Source: Albugo candida (Eukaryota > Oomycota > Peronosporomycetes > Albuginales). From it: a stretch of 64,000 nt of DNA. Both the position numbers and the translations under genes were made by a program. Below, one piece after another: positions 1 through 11,339 of the stretch. How positions within the stretch are numbered: the first letter of the stretch is position 1; every line of letters begins with the position of its first letter. The notes beneath the pieces were generated by a model. The model did not search any database and had not been told where the DNA came from. It saw nothing but the letters and a program-made list of their open reading frames with translations. Location of the stretch: NCBI GenBank assembly GCA_040437565.1, contig JBDOQK010000007.1, positions 124,001-188,000 on the forward strand, written 5' to 3'.

Positions 1-186
1 TGTAAACCAGCCAAGTTGTCTAAAGGTAGCTCATCGAAGCAGCGAAGGTGGCATGCATTTCTGAAGGTTGGGTCTGATGAGTTGAAGTGTTCTATTATTT
101 TTTGTCAAGGATTTCATTACACTTCATCTGGTTCTTTAATTACCCTCAAAATCCTATCATGATCCCCTGACTGTGTGAATATCACT

Positions 187-857
187 GAAGTCTAACTTCA
201 AACGAAGTGTTCTTTTATTGTATTTTATTCCGTTGCATCTATTCAGACCAATCAGAGGCCACGATTTCCATCAATTTATAAAGGGTGGGGCTGGATAACG
301 ATTCTCCTAATTTTATTTTACTTACTCTGTTCTGTTTGTTTGAACTAATCAGAGGCCACAGATATAATAATTTATGGAGGCTACGGGCTGGTTGAGGTTA
401 GGGAGCCTTCAGTATTCACTCACCCTCTTAATTAGGGCTGCAAATGGATCCACTGGATCTGGATGTCGAATGGATATCCAGTGGAACTGGACCTGAGAGT
501 TGGATCCATTTGCATCAAAAAAACTTAGCATGCATCTACCAAGTAGTGACTATGACGGTCATATGTAGAATTTTAGTGAAGTATGCCGCTGATAACAATC
601 TATATCGTGGAATATATTCTATAGATTATATAGGGAGCCGCTTACTAGCCCCCAGCCTCCGTAAATTATTATATTGGTGGCCTCTGATTGGTTCAAACAA
701 ACAGAACAGAGTAAGTGAAATAAATTTAGGAGAATCGTTATCCAGCCCCACCCTTTATAAATTGATGGAAATCGTGGCCTCTGATTGGTCTGAATAGATG
801 CAACGGAATAAAATACAATAAAAGAACACTTCGTTTGAAGTCAGACTTAGACTTCTC
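187..857. mobile_element. Foldback (long inverted repeat) element, non-autonomous
   Basis: The left arm (about 187-392) and right arm (about 645-857) are near-perfect reverse complements over about 200 bp, including a shared stretch around the words CCAATCAGAGGCCAC and GGGTGGGGCTGGATAACG. The central 250 bp holds a second palindrome: TGCAAATGGATCCA at 439-452 and its exact complement at 501-514, with several GGAT words between. No transposase-like frame is visible. This fits a foldback or large MITE-type element mobilised in trans; the class is inference. A related shorter relic lies at 46376-46470. Confidence 0.75.
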
Positions 858-982
858 AATTTGCCGGCTACTACGTAACCGCCCAATTTAGTACAACACA
901 ACTCGAAAAACTACTTTTTTCAACTCTTTCCTCTCGAAAACAATGGTCCAAGTCGACATATCGACACAACCAAGGGTGCTAG

Positions 983-1082
983 NNNNNNNNNNNNNNNNNN
1001 NNNNNNNNNNNNNNNNNNNNNNNNNNNNNNNNNNNNNNNNNNNNNNNNNNNNNNNNNNNNNNNNNNNNNNNNNNNNNNNNNN
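983..1082. other. Assembly gap (100 N)
   Basis: Placeholder gap. The flanks do not overlap each other, so real sequence is missing here between the foldback element and the cullin fragment. Confidence 0.98.
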
Positions 1083-1250
1083 TTGCTACTATTCAATGAT
1101 GCAGAAGGTCCTTTTTCTTTTGAAACATTACGAGAAGCACTCAATCTATCCGTAGACGTTGTGAAACGGATCCTGCACTCGCTGTCATGTGGAAAATACA
1201 AAATCTTGACCAAAACCAAAACCACATTCAAAATCAACCGCAACATAAAC
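1083..1250 (+). pseudogene. Cullin C-terminal region fragment
   Basis: The frame opening at 1083 reads like the end of the cullin C-terminal domain. It shows LLLFNDAE, then FSFETLREALNL, then LHSLSCGKYKILTK, which corresponds to the conserved cullin pattern (LLLFN, a helix, LQSLACGK, LTK). In full cullins this lies just before the winged-helix neddylation region that docks RBX1. Homology fades after about 1245 into unrelated lysine- and glutamine-rich sequence, and the 5' side runs into a gap. No winged-helix end with the neddylated lysine is visible. I read it as a captured or stranded gene piece beside a LINE, not a working cullin gene. Confidence 0.65.
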
Positions 1251-1406
1251 CAAAAAAGCAACCAAAACAAACAAACGCGCCAACGGTGCTCGTGGTGGTA
1301 CCACAAAAGGTAGTGAAGCCAGTTCTCAGTGAAGAATTGAAAGCGAGGAAACCTGAACGGAAGCTATCCGATCAAATCTCGTTGGAGCTCAGTACTCCCT
1401 CAACTA

Positions 1407-1506
1407 NNNNNNNNNNNNNNNNNNNNNNNNNNNNNNNNNNNNNNNNNNNNNNNNNNNNNNNNNNNNNNNNNNNNNNNNNNNNNNNNNNNNNNNNNNNNNN
1501 NNNNNN
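1407..1506. other. Assembly gap (100 N)
   Basis: Placeholder gap between the cullin fragment contig and the LINE 3' end. The flanks are not repeated in each other. Confidence 0.98.
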
Positions 1507-2377
1507 TCGTTTCTGGTTCTTGAAGGATATTCAGCCCGACATCATATTGTGCACGCAGCCTTCGTGTGGGGCTGTGGAATCCGATCAACATCTCTTTCTA
1601 GAGTGCGATCACACGGCACACTTATGGAGGGAGTTACTCCCTAGTTGGGATCCGTTTTTCTCCTCTCGACCACGTTGTACGGATATTGCATGTGCAATCG
1701 TACCAACACTACGGTCGGATTGGAAAGAATATTTAGCAATTCTATCGGATTTATGGCTTACATTGCAAGCGATGACACTGCACTTCGTCTGGACAGATCG
1801 GAATCGTCGTTTGTTCGATCAGCGATCAGCAACTCCGACAGTTCCAGCACTTTCCGTCATTTATACCACGTTTAGTGCGCACCTTCGGTACTTTCGAAGA
1901 CAGTGTTACGACCAAGAGGAACGCATTCGGCTTGCAAAGGGGCTGGATCAACTCGCAACACAAGGATCATTTGGTGGATTTTTCAGAAGTCGAAGATCCT
2001 AGTGCTAGTTGGCTGGTTATGCTCACAGCGGTGTGGCGCTCACCAATTCGCAAATCGCGGTACTTTTGGACCATTTTACAGCTTTTCAACTTTACAGCAT
2101 TTACAAGCTGGACACAGCCTCGTATTAAGGGTGCTGAGGCTACTGCGATACGAGAGTATCAACGAGAAGACATATTATCATCTCTCACAGGTATTTCATG
2201 AAACGGTTTTTGATAGCCTAGGCAACTAGAGAATCAGTTAGTCTAATTCTAGTAATATAGACACCTCCATCTGAGCTGGGTACGGACCCCTATGAGATCA
2301 CGTTTTGTTTGGGCTTTGCTTGCGCCCAGCTGTATCTAAGAATTTTTCTTGGCATCCGATGAAAACTCATCGATGCC
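1507..2377 (+). mobile_element. LINE 3' end (non-LTR retrotransposon, zf-RVT region)
   Basis: The frame to 2002 carries the zinc-binding zf-RVT signature found after the reverse transcriptase of plant- and oomycete-type LINEs: C-x4-C-x7-H-x4-C at about 1551-1607, followed by HLWRELLPSW. A tail rich in aromatic residues follows (TLHFVWTDRNRRLFD), which is typical of these elements. Similarity continues past the stop at 2002 in other frames, so the coding end is shifted and the copy is dead. The 5' part, including the catalytic RT domain and endonuclease, is lost in the gap or absent. The presumed 3' UTR runs to the hairpin at 2351-2377. Confidence 0.75.
2351..2377 (+). other. Stem-loop in LINE 3' UTR
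   Basis: GGCATCCGATGA, a four-base AAAC loop and TCATCGATGCC form a stem with one bulged C. A compact 3' hairpin is a known recognition feature for the reverse transcriptase of several LINE clades. That role here is inference. Confidence 0.45.
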
Positions 2378-3434
2378 GGTGCTTTGGAACGCTATGATAG
2401 ATTATATTCAATACATGGCCTGGGTTCAGAATCTTTGTCTCCTTACAAGTAAGCAAAATTAGTTTACACCGCATTTCACTGATATTAAATGAGTGATTCA
2501 CAGTTTTCTCGTAGATTTTCCGCCATCTACACGTGATTACTATTTTTCAAGCAGCTCAGCAGAAAAGGAGACGAGTATTTTGCCGAGGAATTGGTATTGC
2601 ATACAGATAGCATCACGAGCACTCGAACACACAGTGCCATGGTTATAGAGCTCGAGCGAGTCATCAGATTAATGCAATAAGCTAGAACGTGTTGAAAGCT
2701 TGAGATGTAGAGGATATTTGAGCCTGAGCGGATAATTGAACGTTATGATGAGCGTAACGACCATATAAAAATTCAGCTCGATGACCTATACAAATCGATA
2801 ACGTTAATGTACCAATCACTCGTGTCTGCCATTCATCAGCGAGAAAAAGCGCAACAATCGCTATAAAATACGGCGTTATTCTCTGGTTTTAATAGCATAA
2901 GAGCAGGAGTATCTATCACTCAACTTGGCTATACATGCGTTGCATTATCTCAGGGATCCTTGGCGATGTTACAAAGTTTACGTAAACACACTTAGAGCAT
3001 CTGTTGCAGTAATCTCATAGAGACAAAGAATAGTACATTTAGATCAAAACGTAATCAATAGAATGTAATGGGTACGTCTGCCCCTTGATGTAATCATTCC
3101 AGACATTGCTGCTGATTGCGAAAGATTACACAAGTCAAATCAACAGAAATACAAGCATCCAGAAACTGTAAAGTACTGTGATTGCTTGTGGACGGATAGA
3201 ACAGCGTCGCCATTCCACAATAGTCGTGTTCGTTGCCTTCAAAATGAGTGTTATCCGTACATTGACTGATGCTTGAGTAATCTCAGAAACATAAGGATTT
3301 CGGAGCTTAGAATGCTGACGGCGATCAGAAAATGACTAGAACGTGGTATACGTGGTAAATTTTGAACGGTTGAATCAAAATACTGGAATTTTCTAAAAAA
3401 ATGCTAGAAATAGCGGAACTATGGATACCGTTAC
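2378..3434. other. No intact gene; decayed coding remnant near 2718-2865
   Basis: There is no long open frame. One stretch on the + strand (about 2718-2865) reads as about 48 residues of charged, probably coiled-coil sequence (for example PERIIERYDERNDHIK). Another open piece follows from about 2868 in the same general direction. It looks like an old, frame-broken gene with no recognisable family. Confidence 0.3.
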
Positions 3435-3636
3435 TGTTGTGATTATAAAGAAAGCGCAACTACTTCTCAGTGCTAAAACATGGAAAGTGATATTAAGAGT
3501 TGAAAACACTGTTAAGAACGAATGTATAAACCCCCTCATGAAATGATCGCCCCTTCCAGATAGCTCGAAGACCACTGTTCATGCAAGTTGCCCTTTTCAC
3601 GACACACATATCCGTCCTGATGCCTAATCCGCTACA
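3435..3636 (-). repeat. Left terminal repeat (LTR) of the Copia fossil
   Basis: It matches 7577-7773 over about 190 bp, with the shared core CAACTACTTCTCAGTGCT and the shared end CCTAATCCGCTACA. It is the 3' LTR in element orientation. Confidence 0.75.
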
Positions 3637-5603
3637 CTCCCTTTCAACTTGCACTATCGCGAATTCCACTTTCATTGCGTAGTTGTAGTAATTACGGTGC
3701 ACCAAGTAGCTTCGTCAGGTAATCAGCAAGTTGCATAGCTGACGGAATATGCTTGAGTTGGATCTCGCCTTGTTCAACGTGGTCCCGAACGAAATGCAAC
3801 CTGAGGTCAATGTGTTTATCTCTTGGTGTGTAGCCTCGATTCGTCACAATACTTATCGCCGACTTGTTTTACATGTGCACTGTAGTCGCAGTCTTGCACG
3901 TGACACCCATCTATTTCAGCAAATAACGAATCCATAGAATTTCTTGTGTAGCTAGTGCCACTGCCATATATTCCGCTTCATTAGATGATAAAGCTACCGA
4001 AGTTTGGCGTTTCCTTTTATATACGATAACCGTGCCACCGAGCAGAATAAATACACCAGATGTAGATCGACGAGTCTTCTTGTCATTTCTCCAATTCGCG
4101 TCACAGTATGCCCAAAGCATAATCTTTTTGTCGTCCGATTTCTTGTACGTAATTCCGTTCTGTTGTGTTCCCATAAGATAATGTAAAACGCGTAAAGCCG
4201 CACGCCAGCCAGTGCATCTGTCGTGGCTGGTCCAAGTACTGCGATAATACTGCCATCGCATAGCTTATATCTGGTCGTGTTGCGTTCGCAATATACAGCA
4301 GCGAACCAACCAACTTGCGATACGAAGTGCTGTCTTTAAGCACTGGTTATGATCCATTAGGAGTTAAGTCCTGACCTGTACAGATGGGATTGCGAACTGC
4401 ATAGGCTCCACTTTGCACAAACTTCGAGACCAACTTCGCAATAAATTGGGACTGTTTCAAAACCAACTACCCTTTTTCTTGTGAATAATTCACTTCCATT
4501 CCAAAATAAACCGCGCAGCTTCAATTGACTTGACAGTAAAATGAAATGTTAATTCCTTGTAAATCGTGTCTGCCTCAGCATCTGACTTACTTCCAACTAG
4601 GAGGTCACCCACATACAAGACTATCTATGTGGGTGACTTGATGTTTGCATGATTGCATCGAGCAAAATACATGTGTCTGCTCGACACTGTTCGAATCCCA
4701 TGGTAGAAAACATGGAGCATACTTTCTTGTGCCAGACCGCAACCGCTTGCTTCAGCCCATTTAAGCTGCGTCGTAATTTGCACACCATTCCACGTGCAAT
4801 CTGAGCTCCAATGGGTGGCTCCATGAAAACTTCTTCTTCCAAGTCACCGTTTTAAAACGCTGTTGCCACGTCGAATTGCCGGATTACATATTGCATGCTG
4901 CTGCAACAAACCTACAGAAACACGCGAATCGTATTTGAGCATGCAACAGGTTAATATGTGTCGAATTAATCAAAGCCACGCGTTTGTAAATATCCGAGGG
5001 CAGCCAAACGCGCTTTGTAACGAACGATATCACAGTTTTCATCCTACTTATTCCCAAATACCCACTTGTGACCTATGACCTTGACACCCGAAGGACGGTA
5101 GAAAACGTCCCATGTGTGGTTCTTACGATAAGCTTCAACTTCTGCCTGAACAGCTTTTTGCCATTGTTCTGAATTCGTTGACTTCAACCCTTTTCGAAAC
5201 TTCATCGGTACGTCAGTGGCAGAAAGCGAAATTTCGTAATTGTCAACACATTGACGTTTGGGTTCCGGCTCGACTCGTTCGCTATAAACGGGCGATCCAT
5301 CAGTCAGGAGTGGGAGATTAACACTATCCTCTTCAAAGCCATCATTAGTGAGTAGAATAGATGAAATAGAAGAACGATAAGGTTTTTTGTTCGACCCCGA
5401 GTATATCTCAAGTCGGGTATCTGGCGGGGGGTGGGAATCCGCATAACGTATAATAGTTCGTGATGGGTCAGATATTCCTGGAAGCATTTTTGTACCGTTA
5501 TTGCCACTTTCAACGACAGTCTCGCTTGGTGTACTACCTGTCGTTGTGTTGATTGGTTGTATATCTGTACGCCCCCCCCCCTCTGTCGGAACCATTGCTA
5601 AGG

Positions 5604-5703
5604 NNNNNNNNNNNNNNNNNNNNNNNNNNNNNNNNNNNNNNNNNNNNNNNNNNNNNNNNNNNNNNNNNNNNNNNNNNNNNNNNNNNNNNNNNNNNNNNNN
5701 NNN
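5604..5703. other. Assembly gap (100 N)
   Basis: Placeholder gap inside the Copia fossil. The flanks are not repeated in each other. Confidence 0.98.
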
Positions 5704-7576
5704 TAGAGCGCGCAGTATTCGGAATTCGATTGATGGTGTAGGCACCCGTCATAATCGCTTCACACCACCAGATACGATCCATTTCCATGTGGTACATCAT
5801 CGTGCGGGCCATCTCGACAAGGGTTCAATTCATCCTCTCTGCTGACCCGTTTTGTTGCGGATTGTATGGCACGCTTGTCTGGTGAAGAATACCGTGACCT
5901 GCACAGTACTTGTTGAAACGATGATTCATATACTCTCCACCATTGTAACTTCGAATGCACTTGATCTTGCAAGCCGTTTCCGTCTCTACCATAACACGAA
6001 ACGCCTTGATTCGCTCCAAAACTAGGGACTTTGTTGCTAGCAAATATACGTAGACAAAGCGGCTGTAATCGTCAATAAATGTGAGTACGTATAGAGCACC
6101 ACCCTTCGACTTCGAGCTCATAGGTCCCATAAGATCAGTGTGTACTATTTTAAGCGGCCACCTCGTTTGTACTTCACTGCCTGAAGTATGACTGAACGGG
6201 CTGTTCCTCATTTTGCCACGCGCACATCCATCACATACACCGCCATCAAATGCAACGACTCCTAAATACCATCGCAAGCCTTTATCGCTTGCAAGATCTT
6301 GTTTGCAGACACGTGACCTAGGCGAGCATGCCATAGTCCATTAGTTTCATTTTTTGCAACTCTGCTCTCAGCCTTGTGTGCCTCCAATGCGACATGTTAT
6401 TTCACATTCCACGTAAGCAGCTTTCCCACTTCTTAATTACTGCTACAGTCACTTCGTTACTCACCAGTATTGCTTGATCGCGCTTAAACTGAACCAGCAC
6501 GCCTCGGGCTGTCAACACTGGTACAGAAACCAATTTCTTGTCTAGTCCAGGCACATGTAACACTTCTGTTAGCTTGACTGTGCGACCATTTTCGAGTATA
6601 AATCGTACTGCGCCTGTTCCGTGTGCCTGTAACTGCTGTCCATTCGCCACAGTGATGCAAGTTGGGGTACTTAGGGTACTTAAATCCTCATATTCCACGA
6701 ATTCACTCTTGCCATCAGTCATGTGACGACTTGCCCCACTATCCAGCAACCAAGTCGTACTTGAAATTGTTTCGTCACTTGATGCCGAAAAACCAAGTTC
6801 ATCACCAGGTTTCGATGGTTTCACGTTGCGATACTGATATCGTTTGTGACCGTGCCAGCCAAAACTGAAACAATTGCCTTGAAAAATAGCGTTAGCATGT
6901 CCTCTTCTTCAAATTTGGTGGCGAACAACATGTTCTTCTTGTCCACAGTTTCCTTCAAAGTGTCGAGGTTCATTACGATGAAATTGCGCCTTGAAATCGG
7001 TTTCCTTCTTGACTCGCCTCTGAAGAGTGTCATACTCCAGGCGGAGCATCTCTTTCGTGTCCAGCAGTGTCACGTTGCTGTGTGCCTCAATAATGCGTAC
7101 CATATCATCATATTCGGATGATAAACTTCCCAAAAGTAAAACCAGCTTTTCATCATCATCCATGCTGTCACCGGCATCCCTATGCTTTAGACACAGCTCA
7201 TCAGACTTGAGTAGATGATCCATAAGACTTGCACCAGTCTCCATCACAAATTCATGTAGTTGCATTCGAGGTTGCACTCGGTTGTGAAGGTTTTTCTTCG
7301 CAAAGAACGTCTTTAAACCTCCCAAGCCTCAATAGCCGACCCACATTCCCGAACCATACACTAATAGGTTGGAGAGAGCAGCTTCACCAGCACAGACAAA
7401 GCCTTCATGTTGGCGACTTTCCATTCGGGATGCTCCTGCAGCACTGCCGGCTCTGGTTTGATCATACCGTGATCCAAAAGTTTCTTGCGCGCGAAGGTCA
7501 TGCGTGCATTGAATTCCCACACGAAATAGTTGTCATCCGTGAGGATGTCATTGGTAGCTAATGTATTTGGGCTCAT

Positions 7577-7773
7577 AATCTATAACGAAAGCACAACTAC
7601 TTCTCAGTGCTAAAAAATGGAAAGTGATATTAAGAGTTAGAAAAACTGGTAAGAATGAATATATAAATCCCTTCATAAACTGATCACTCCTTCCAGATAG
7701 TTCGAAGACCACTGTTCATGCAAGTTGCCCTTTTCATGACACACATAACCGTCGTGATGCCTAATCCGCTACA
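7577..7773 (-). repeat. Right terminal repeat (LTR) of the Copia fossil
   Basis: Direct partner of 3435-3636; it is the 5' LTR in element orientation. Its inner edge abuts the gag start closely, leaving little room for a primer-binding site. No clear target-site duplication is visible outside the pair. Confidence 0.7.
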
Positions 7774-8018
7774 GTGATTACATGCCGCCAAATGAGACCG
7801 ATCTAGGATACCAGAGTTCAAATGTGGCTTTGCGATCATGTCGCAAGACAAACGTTCTTACCTAAATCTCCATATCCATGGAGTATTCTTGGAGAGGAAG
7901 GAAGATTCCAAGAATGCTCCAGCAGATGTGATATCTCTACTCAAAATCAGCACGTTCACTATTTAATTTCCATTTTCGGTTCTCCTTCGCACACCAGAGA
8001 TACAGTCAGTTTAACATC
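7774..8018. other. Intergenic, no gene seen
   Basis: No supported coding frame. It could be the leader of the small secreted frame at 8019. Confidence 0.5.
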
Positions 8019-8198
8019 ATGGAGTCAATGATCCTCCTACAATTCCTCTCGTCTCTATGTCTCATCACATCAGCACATGATAAGGACATTAATACCGCAG
8101 GAAGTACAGTGCTGAAGAATTCTTCAGCTTTAGCAATCAGAAATAAGACATTACAAAACAATTATACTGCATTGATTGGAAACAACGTGGCAGTTTGA
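8019..8198 (+). CDS. Small secreted protein candidate (59 aa) with decayed second repeat
   Basis: The ATG at 8019 opens a 59-aa frame that starts with a convincing signal peptide (MESMILLQFLSSLCLITSA) and continues into about 35 residues containing STVLKNSSALAI and ALIGNNVAV. The DNA downstream (about 8235-8398) encodes a second copy of the same unit in another frame (ITIMKNSSVLAI, AFVGNNVAI) that ends at a stop near 8398. The ancestral product was therefore probably a secreted protein with at least two tandem units of about 45 residues. The family is not recognised. The present gene is either a shortened single-unit protein or a pseudogene. Confidence 0.4.
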   Translation: MESMILLQFLSSLCLITSAHDKDINTAGSTVLKNSSALAIRNKTLQNNYTALIGNNVAV

Positions 8199-8234
8199 AA
8201 GAATTCTTAAATAAGGAGTCGGTGAACAGACCCA

Positions 8235-8398
8235 GGACATTAATGTCGCTGGAATCACTATAATGAAGAATTCGTCAGTGTTGGCGATCAACAATAGGGT
8301 ATTGAAACATAATACTATCGCATTTGTTGGTAACAATGTGGCCATTCAAAAGAACTCTGAAATCGAAAAAGAGTCGGCTGAGCAGGTTCCTGCTTGAC
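8235..8398 (+). repeat. Second coding repeat unit of the small secreted gene (out of frame)
   Basis: By translation it is a diverged tandem copy of about 8085-8200: KNSS, LAI and GNNVA recur in the same order. It is separated from the first unit by in-frame stops. Confidence 0.5.
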
Positions 8399-8399
8399 C

Positions 8400-8760
8400 T
8401 GCTTCCCAGTAGAGAGACATTCTGATTATGCCATAAGAGGTGGATTCGGAACAATTCTCTGACACGTAATGCCCAATCGGCTATTGTTGGTGCATGAGTA
8501 CGTTTCGTCAGCTTGTGCACAGAAAAACTGATGTCTGGACGGGTGCAGCACGCAAACCATAAAAGGCTCCCAGCCAGAGACTGAAACGTTTTTATCGTTA
8601 ACTTCTTGACTGAACGCGTCTTCAAGCACTCCGAATTTGATGCTGTGCTATCACTGGAGTCTTGACCAATAGGTGTGAGAACCGGATGCGCTTCATCTGG
8701 ACCCATTTTCGTTATCAATTCACATATGAGCGGTTTCTGATCCAAAAAAAAATTTCCATC
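8400..8760 (-). mobile_element. Ty1/Copia reverse transcriptase fragment (fossil)
   Basis: A piece of a Copia-type pol from the end of the reverse transcriptase, recognisable by LAGSLLWFACCTRPDI. It is a different Copia lineage from the element at 3435-7773. Only a fragment remains and no LTRs are seen. Part of it is repeated at 8910-9104 because of the unmerged contig overlap. Confidence 0.7.
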
Positions 8761-8809
8761 TTATTCGTTTTTGCGAACTCGCGTTCCCATGAGCTTGCTG
8801 ACGGGTCCG

Positions 8810-8909
8810 NNNNNNNNNNNNNNNNNNNNNNNNNNNNNNNNNNNNNNNNNNNNNNNNNNNNNNNNNNNNNNNNNNNNNNNNNNNNNNNNNNNNNNNNNNN
8901 NNNNNNNNN
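8810..8909. other. Assembly gap with unmerged overlap (244 bp)
   Basis: 8566-8809 is identical to 8910-9153 (offset 344) and the identity runs exactly to both gap edges. This is the signature of two overlapping contigs scaffolded without merging. Confidence 0.9.
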
Positions 8910-9173
8910 GCTCCCAGCCAGAGACTGAAACGTTTTTATCGTTAACTTCTTGACTGAACGCGTCTTCAAGCACTCCGAATTTGATGCTGTGCTATCACTG
9001 GAGTCTTGACCAATAGGTGTGAGAACCGGATGCGCTTCATCTGGACCCATTTTCGTTATCAATTCACATATGAGCGGTTTCTGATCCAAAAAAAAATTTC
9101 CATCTTATTCGTTTTTGCGAACTCGCGTTCCCATGAGCTTGCTGACGGGTCCGAGACATGATAGTTTCAATTC

Positions 9174-9935
9174 AATATACCAATTTCTAAAAGACGCCGA
9201 TACCTATAAAGCTCTGATACATCTGCGCAAGAAAGCATGCGTATATTAGTCGCCTCTTGTGAAAGGTGAGCGCACTGATATATGACAAAACGTATCTAGT
9301 TCTTTAGCCTTCTCCGTTTTCCTCAATTTAAACTGACCGAGAAGTGTGCCCTTTGGTGTGAGCTTTTTTACCACGTACCACTAAATACGTGAATCTCTCG
9401 ATTACTTGCGATTGTTCGCTCACATAAGCTGAGTAGTCAATTTACGAAAGATATAACCTTGATATCATGCTGAGTGACAAAATTCGGATGACAGAGTGTC
9501 ATGAGAGAACATTCATATGTGTTAAGTATACGAAAGCCAGACAAATATTGGGACGAGAAAGTTCATTGTGGATTATGCATCGAGTCAGCATTTTTGAATA
9601 CAGCAAAAACACTCACCCGTTTAAGGTGATAGCTGTGACTTAATATACCAATTCTGAAAGACGCTGAAACCTATAAATCACTTATGCCTCTGCGCACTTT
9701 CTCTGTAAACCGTGAACGCAATGACATATGAAGAAACGTAGCTAGTTCTTTAGCCTTTTTCGTTTTCCTCAATTTTAACTGAACAAAAAGTGTGCACTTT
9801 GGTTTGAGCTCTTTTACCACGTATCACTAAATACTTGATTCTCTCGATTACTTGCGATTGTTCGCTCACATAAGCTGAGTAGTCAATCTACGAAAGATGT
9901 AACCTTTATGTCATGCTGAGTGACAAAATTCGGAT
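9174..9935. repeat. Pair of about 300-bp direct repeats (9174-9489 and 9642-9935)
   Basis: Two diverged direct copies share TTCTTTAGCCTT, TCGATTACTTGCGATTGTTC and GAGTGACAAAATTCGGAT. They lie 150 bp apart. The second ends exactly where duplicated block A begins (CCTTCCATCACG). No coding potential is seen. They could be solo terminal repeats of an unknown element. Confidence 0.65.
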
Positions 9936-10505
9936 CCTTCCATCACGTAATATTCCTTGCCGTCCTCCAATCCACCTGATTCAACTTCGCTTTCTATATC
10001 TCCTGAGCAATTCGGTATCTAACTGCAGAGAGCTTCGATTGGGTCAGAGCCTTCACAAAATCTCGTCGTTCAATTGATTCCTCCACTCCACTGCGCCTCT
10101 TTCATCTGTAATAAACCCATTAAATTCAGACAGATCGCAAATGTGATTGCCAGAGGCACCACTCTATTTCGAAGCGTCGAATCGCGACACAAAATCCAAT
10201 CGGCTGGCTTGATATGGTTCGTACACTAGAGCCAATGTCATCAATAGCAAGCGCGTCTTCTAGCGGCGAAGAAGAAGACGTTTGATGCCCTTCCGATTTG
10301 ATTGAATATCGCCTTCGCTTTGGGATATGCTTTGGCCGTTCGATCTTCATGCTCGACGACAAGTGTTTCGGGCACCATGCGATATAATGGATGAGGTAGA
10401 CATGCAGCAAAGCGCATCCAACATGATACGATTGTGTGCGTGTGCAAAGGCACACTGAAGTTTGCTGAGGCCTTTTCTAACCTTTCAGATACCGCACACA
10501 AGCGC
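9936..10505 (-). pseudogene. PHD-finger gene 3' end, copy A
   Basis: Read on the minus strand it reproduces the C-terminal zinc finger and tail of the PHD gene at 21870-25670: YHVGCALLHVYLI against YHVGCALVHGYLI, then YIAWCPKHLSSSM and IPKRRRYSI. Here the frame continues past the position where the intact gene stops. The rest of the PHD protein is absent upstream and the frames are shifted, so this is a truncated duplicate. Confidence 0.75.
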
Positions 10506-10524
10506 TAATCGATCACGAAGGGAA

Positions 10525-11335
10525 CTTTGTCGGGTAGGGAAATACAACACTTAAAAACAGAAATATATCGAAAGCGATTTAGTGCACTTCTTAAGCGAAG
10601 CATACCGGTTTTCTTGCCGCAGGAGGATGCGAGTTACATGAAATCATCAAGACATTCAATTCAGCGTAATGGGGATGATAGACGCATTGAGGCGCTGAAT
10701 GGAGGAAAATCACAGAATGATTACGTCGCCGTCGCTAGGTCAGTGGTAGAGCCTACGAGTGTGTCGAGGTAAGCTAAAAGTGAAGAAGACTCACTTTTCG
10801 AATGTAAATTGATTTTTGCTGCATACTGCGTTTAGGTTCTTAAGCACTACATATCGTCAGCAGCCTCCAGTGCTGCTAGTCTGGCTCGTGATCAAAATAT
10901 CGGCTCCAAAGCTTCTTCCGGATGGTCTTTTGTCCAAAATACGCTGGATGACCTCAATTTAAGAGAAAATGTTAAGACGGGCGCTTCGACTGGTTGGTCT
11001 GCGCTTTCTACCGCTACCAAAAGTGTTTGGAATGCAGATCAATGCGCAGAGGATAGTCCGATCAGTCGAAATACTGTTGCAAGGTCTGAGTCAGATAGCG
11101 AGGTCTCATCGGGACATTCTTTTGCTGTGGAAGAAAGAAGCACCATACCACATTGCGAGCCTGTTGCTACCACGTCAGATTCCGCGTCTTCACATGGAAT
11201 GTCTCTCAGTCAAAAGGATACAAGCCAATGCGCTTCCCCGCCGCTCCAAAAGTCAAATAGCACTTAATCTGAATATATTGCCAAACGAAAAGAGATCAAC
11301 TGCTTTGGTGAGTACTGATTCTGATTCAGGTACAT
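10525..11335 (+). pseudogene. ArfGAP pseudogene, copy A
   Basis: It matches the middle and C-terminal parts of the ArfGAP gene at 51543-52836 in order: YRKRFSAL, RNGDDRRIEALNG, NDYVA, then VKTGASTGWSALSTATKSVW. The zinc-finger exon that carries the GAP activity is missing and the frames are broken between segments. A GT-rich junction at about 11307 resembles the 3' end of the intact gene. Confidence 0.75.
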
Positions 11336-11339
11336 AAGC

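Larger units (their letters stand above)
3435..7773 (-). mobile_element. Ty1/Copia LTR retrotransposon fossil
   Basis: This is an old Copia-family element read on the minus strand. Its parts in order are: a gag-polypeptide (UBN2-like) region at about 6900-7576, protease and pre-integrase at about 6400-6824, integrase core at about 5825-6334, and reverse transcriptase plus RNase H at about 3911-5745. Short terminal direct repeats of about 190-200 bp flank it (3435-3636 and about 7577-7773), beginning TGT and ending ACA on the + strand where the left copy is complete. The two repeats differ by roughly 9% by eye, so the insertion is not recent. The element is broken in well over five places and also contains an assembly gap. 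Confidence 0.85.

Noticed and set aside
8910-9104. A second independent Copia fragment
   Set aside because: It is the identical overlap of 8566-8760 across the gap.
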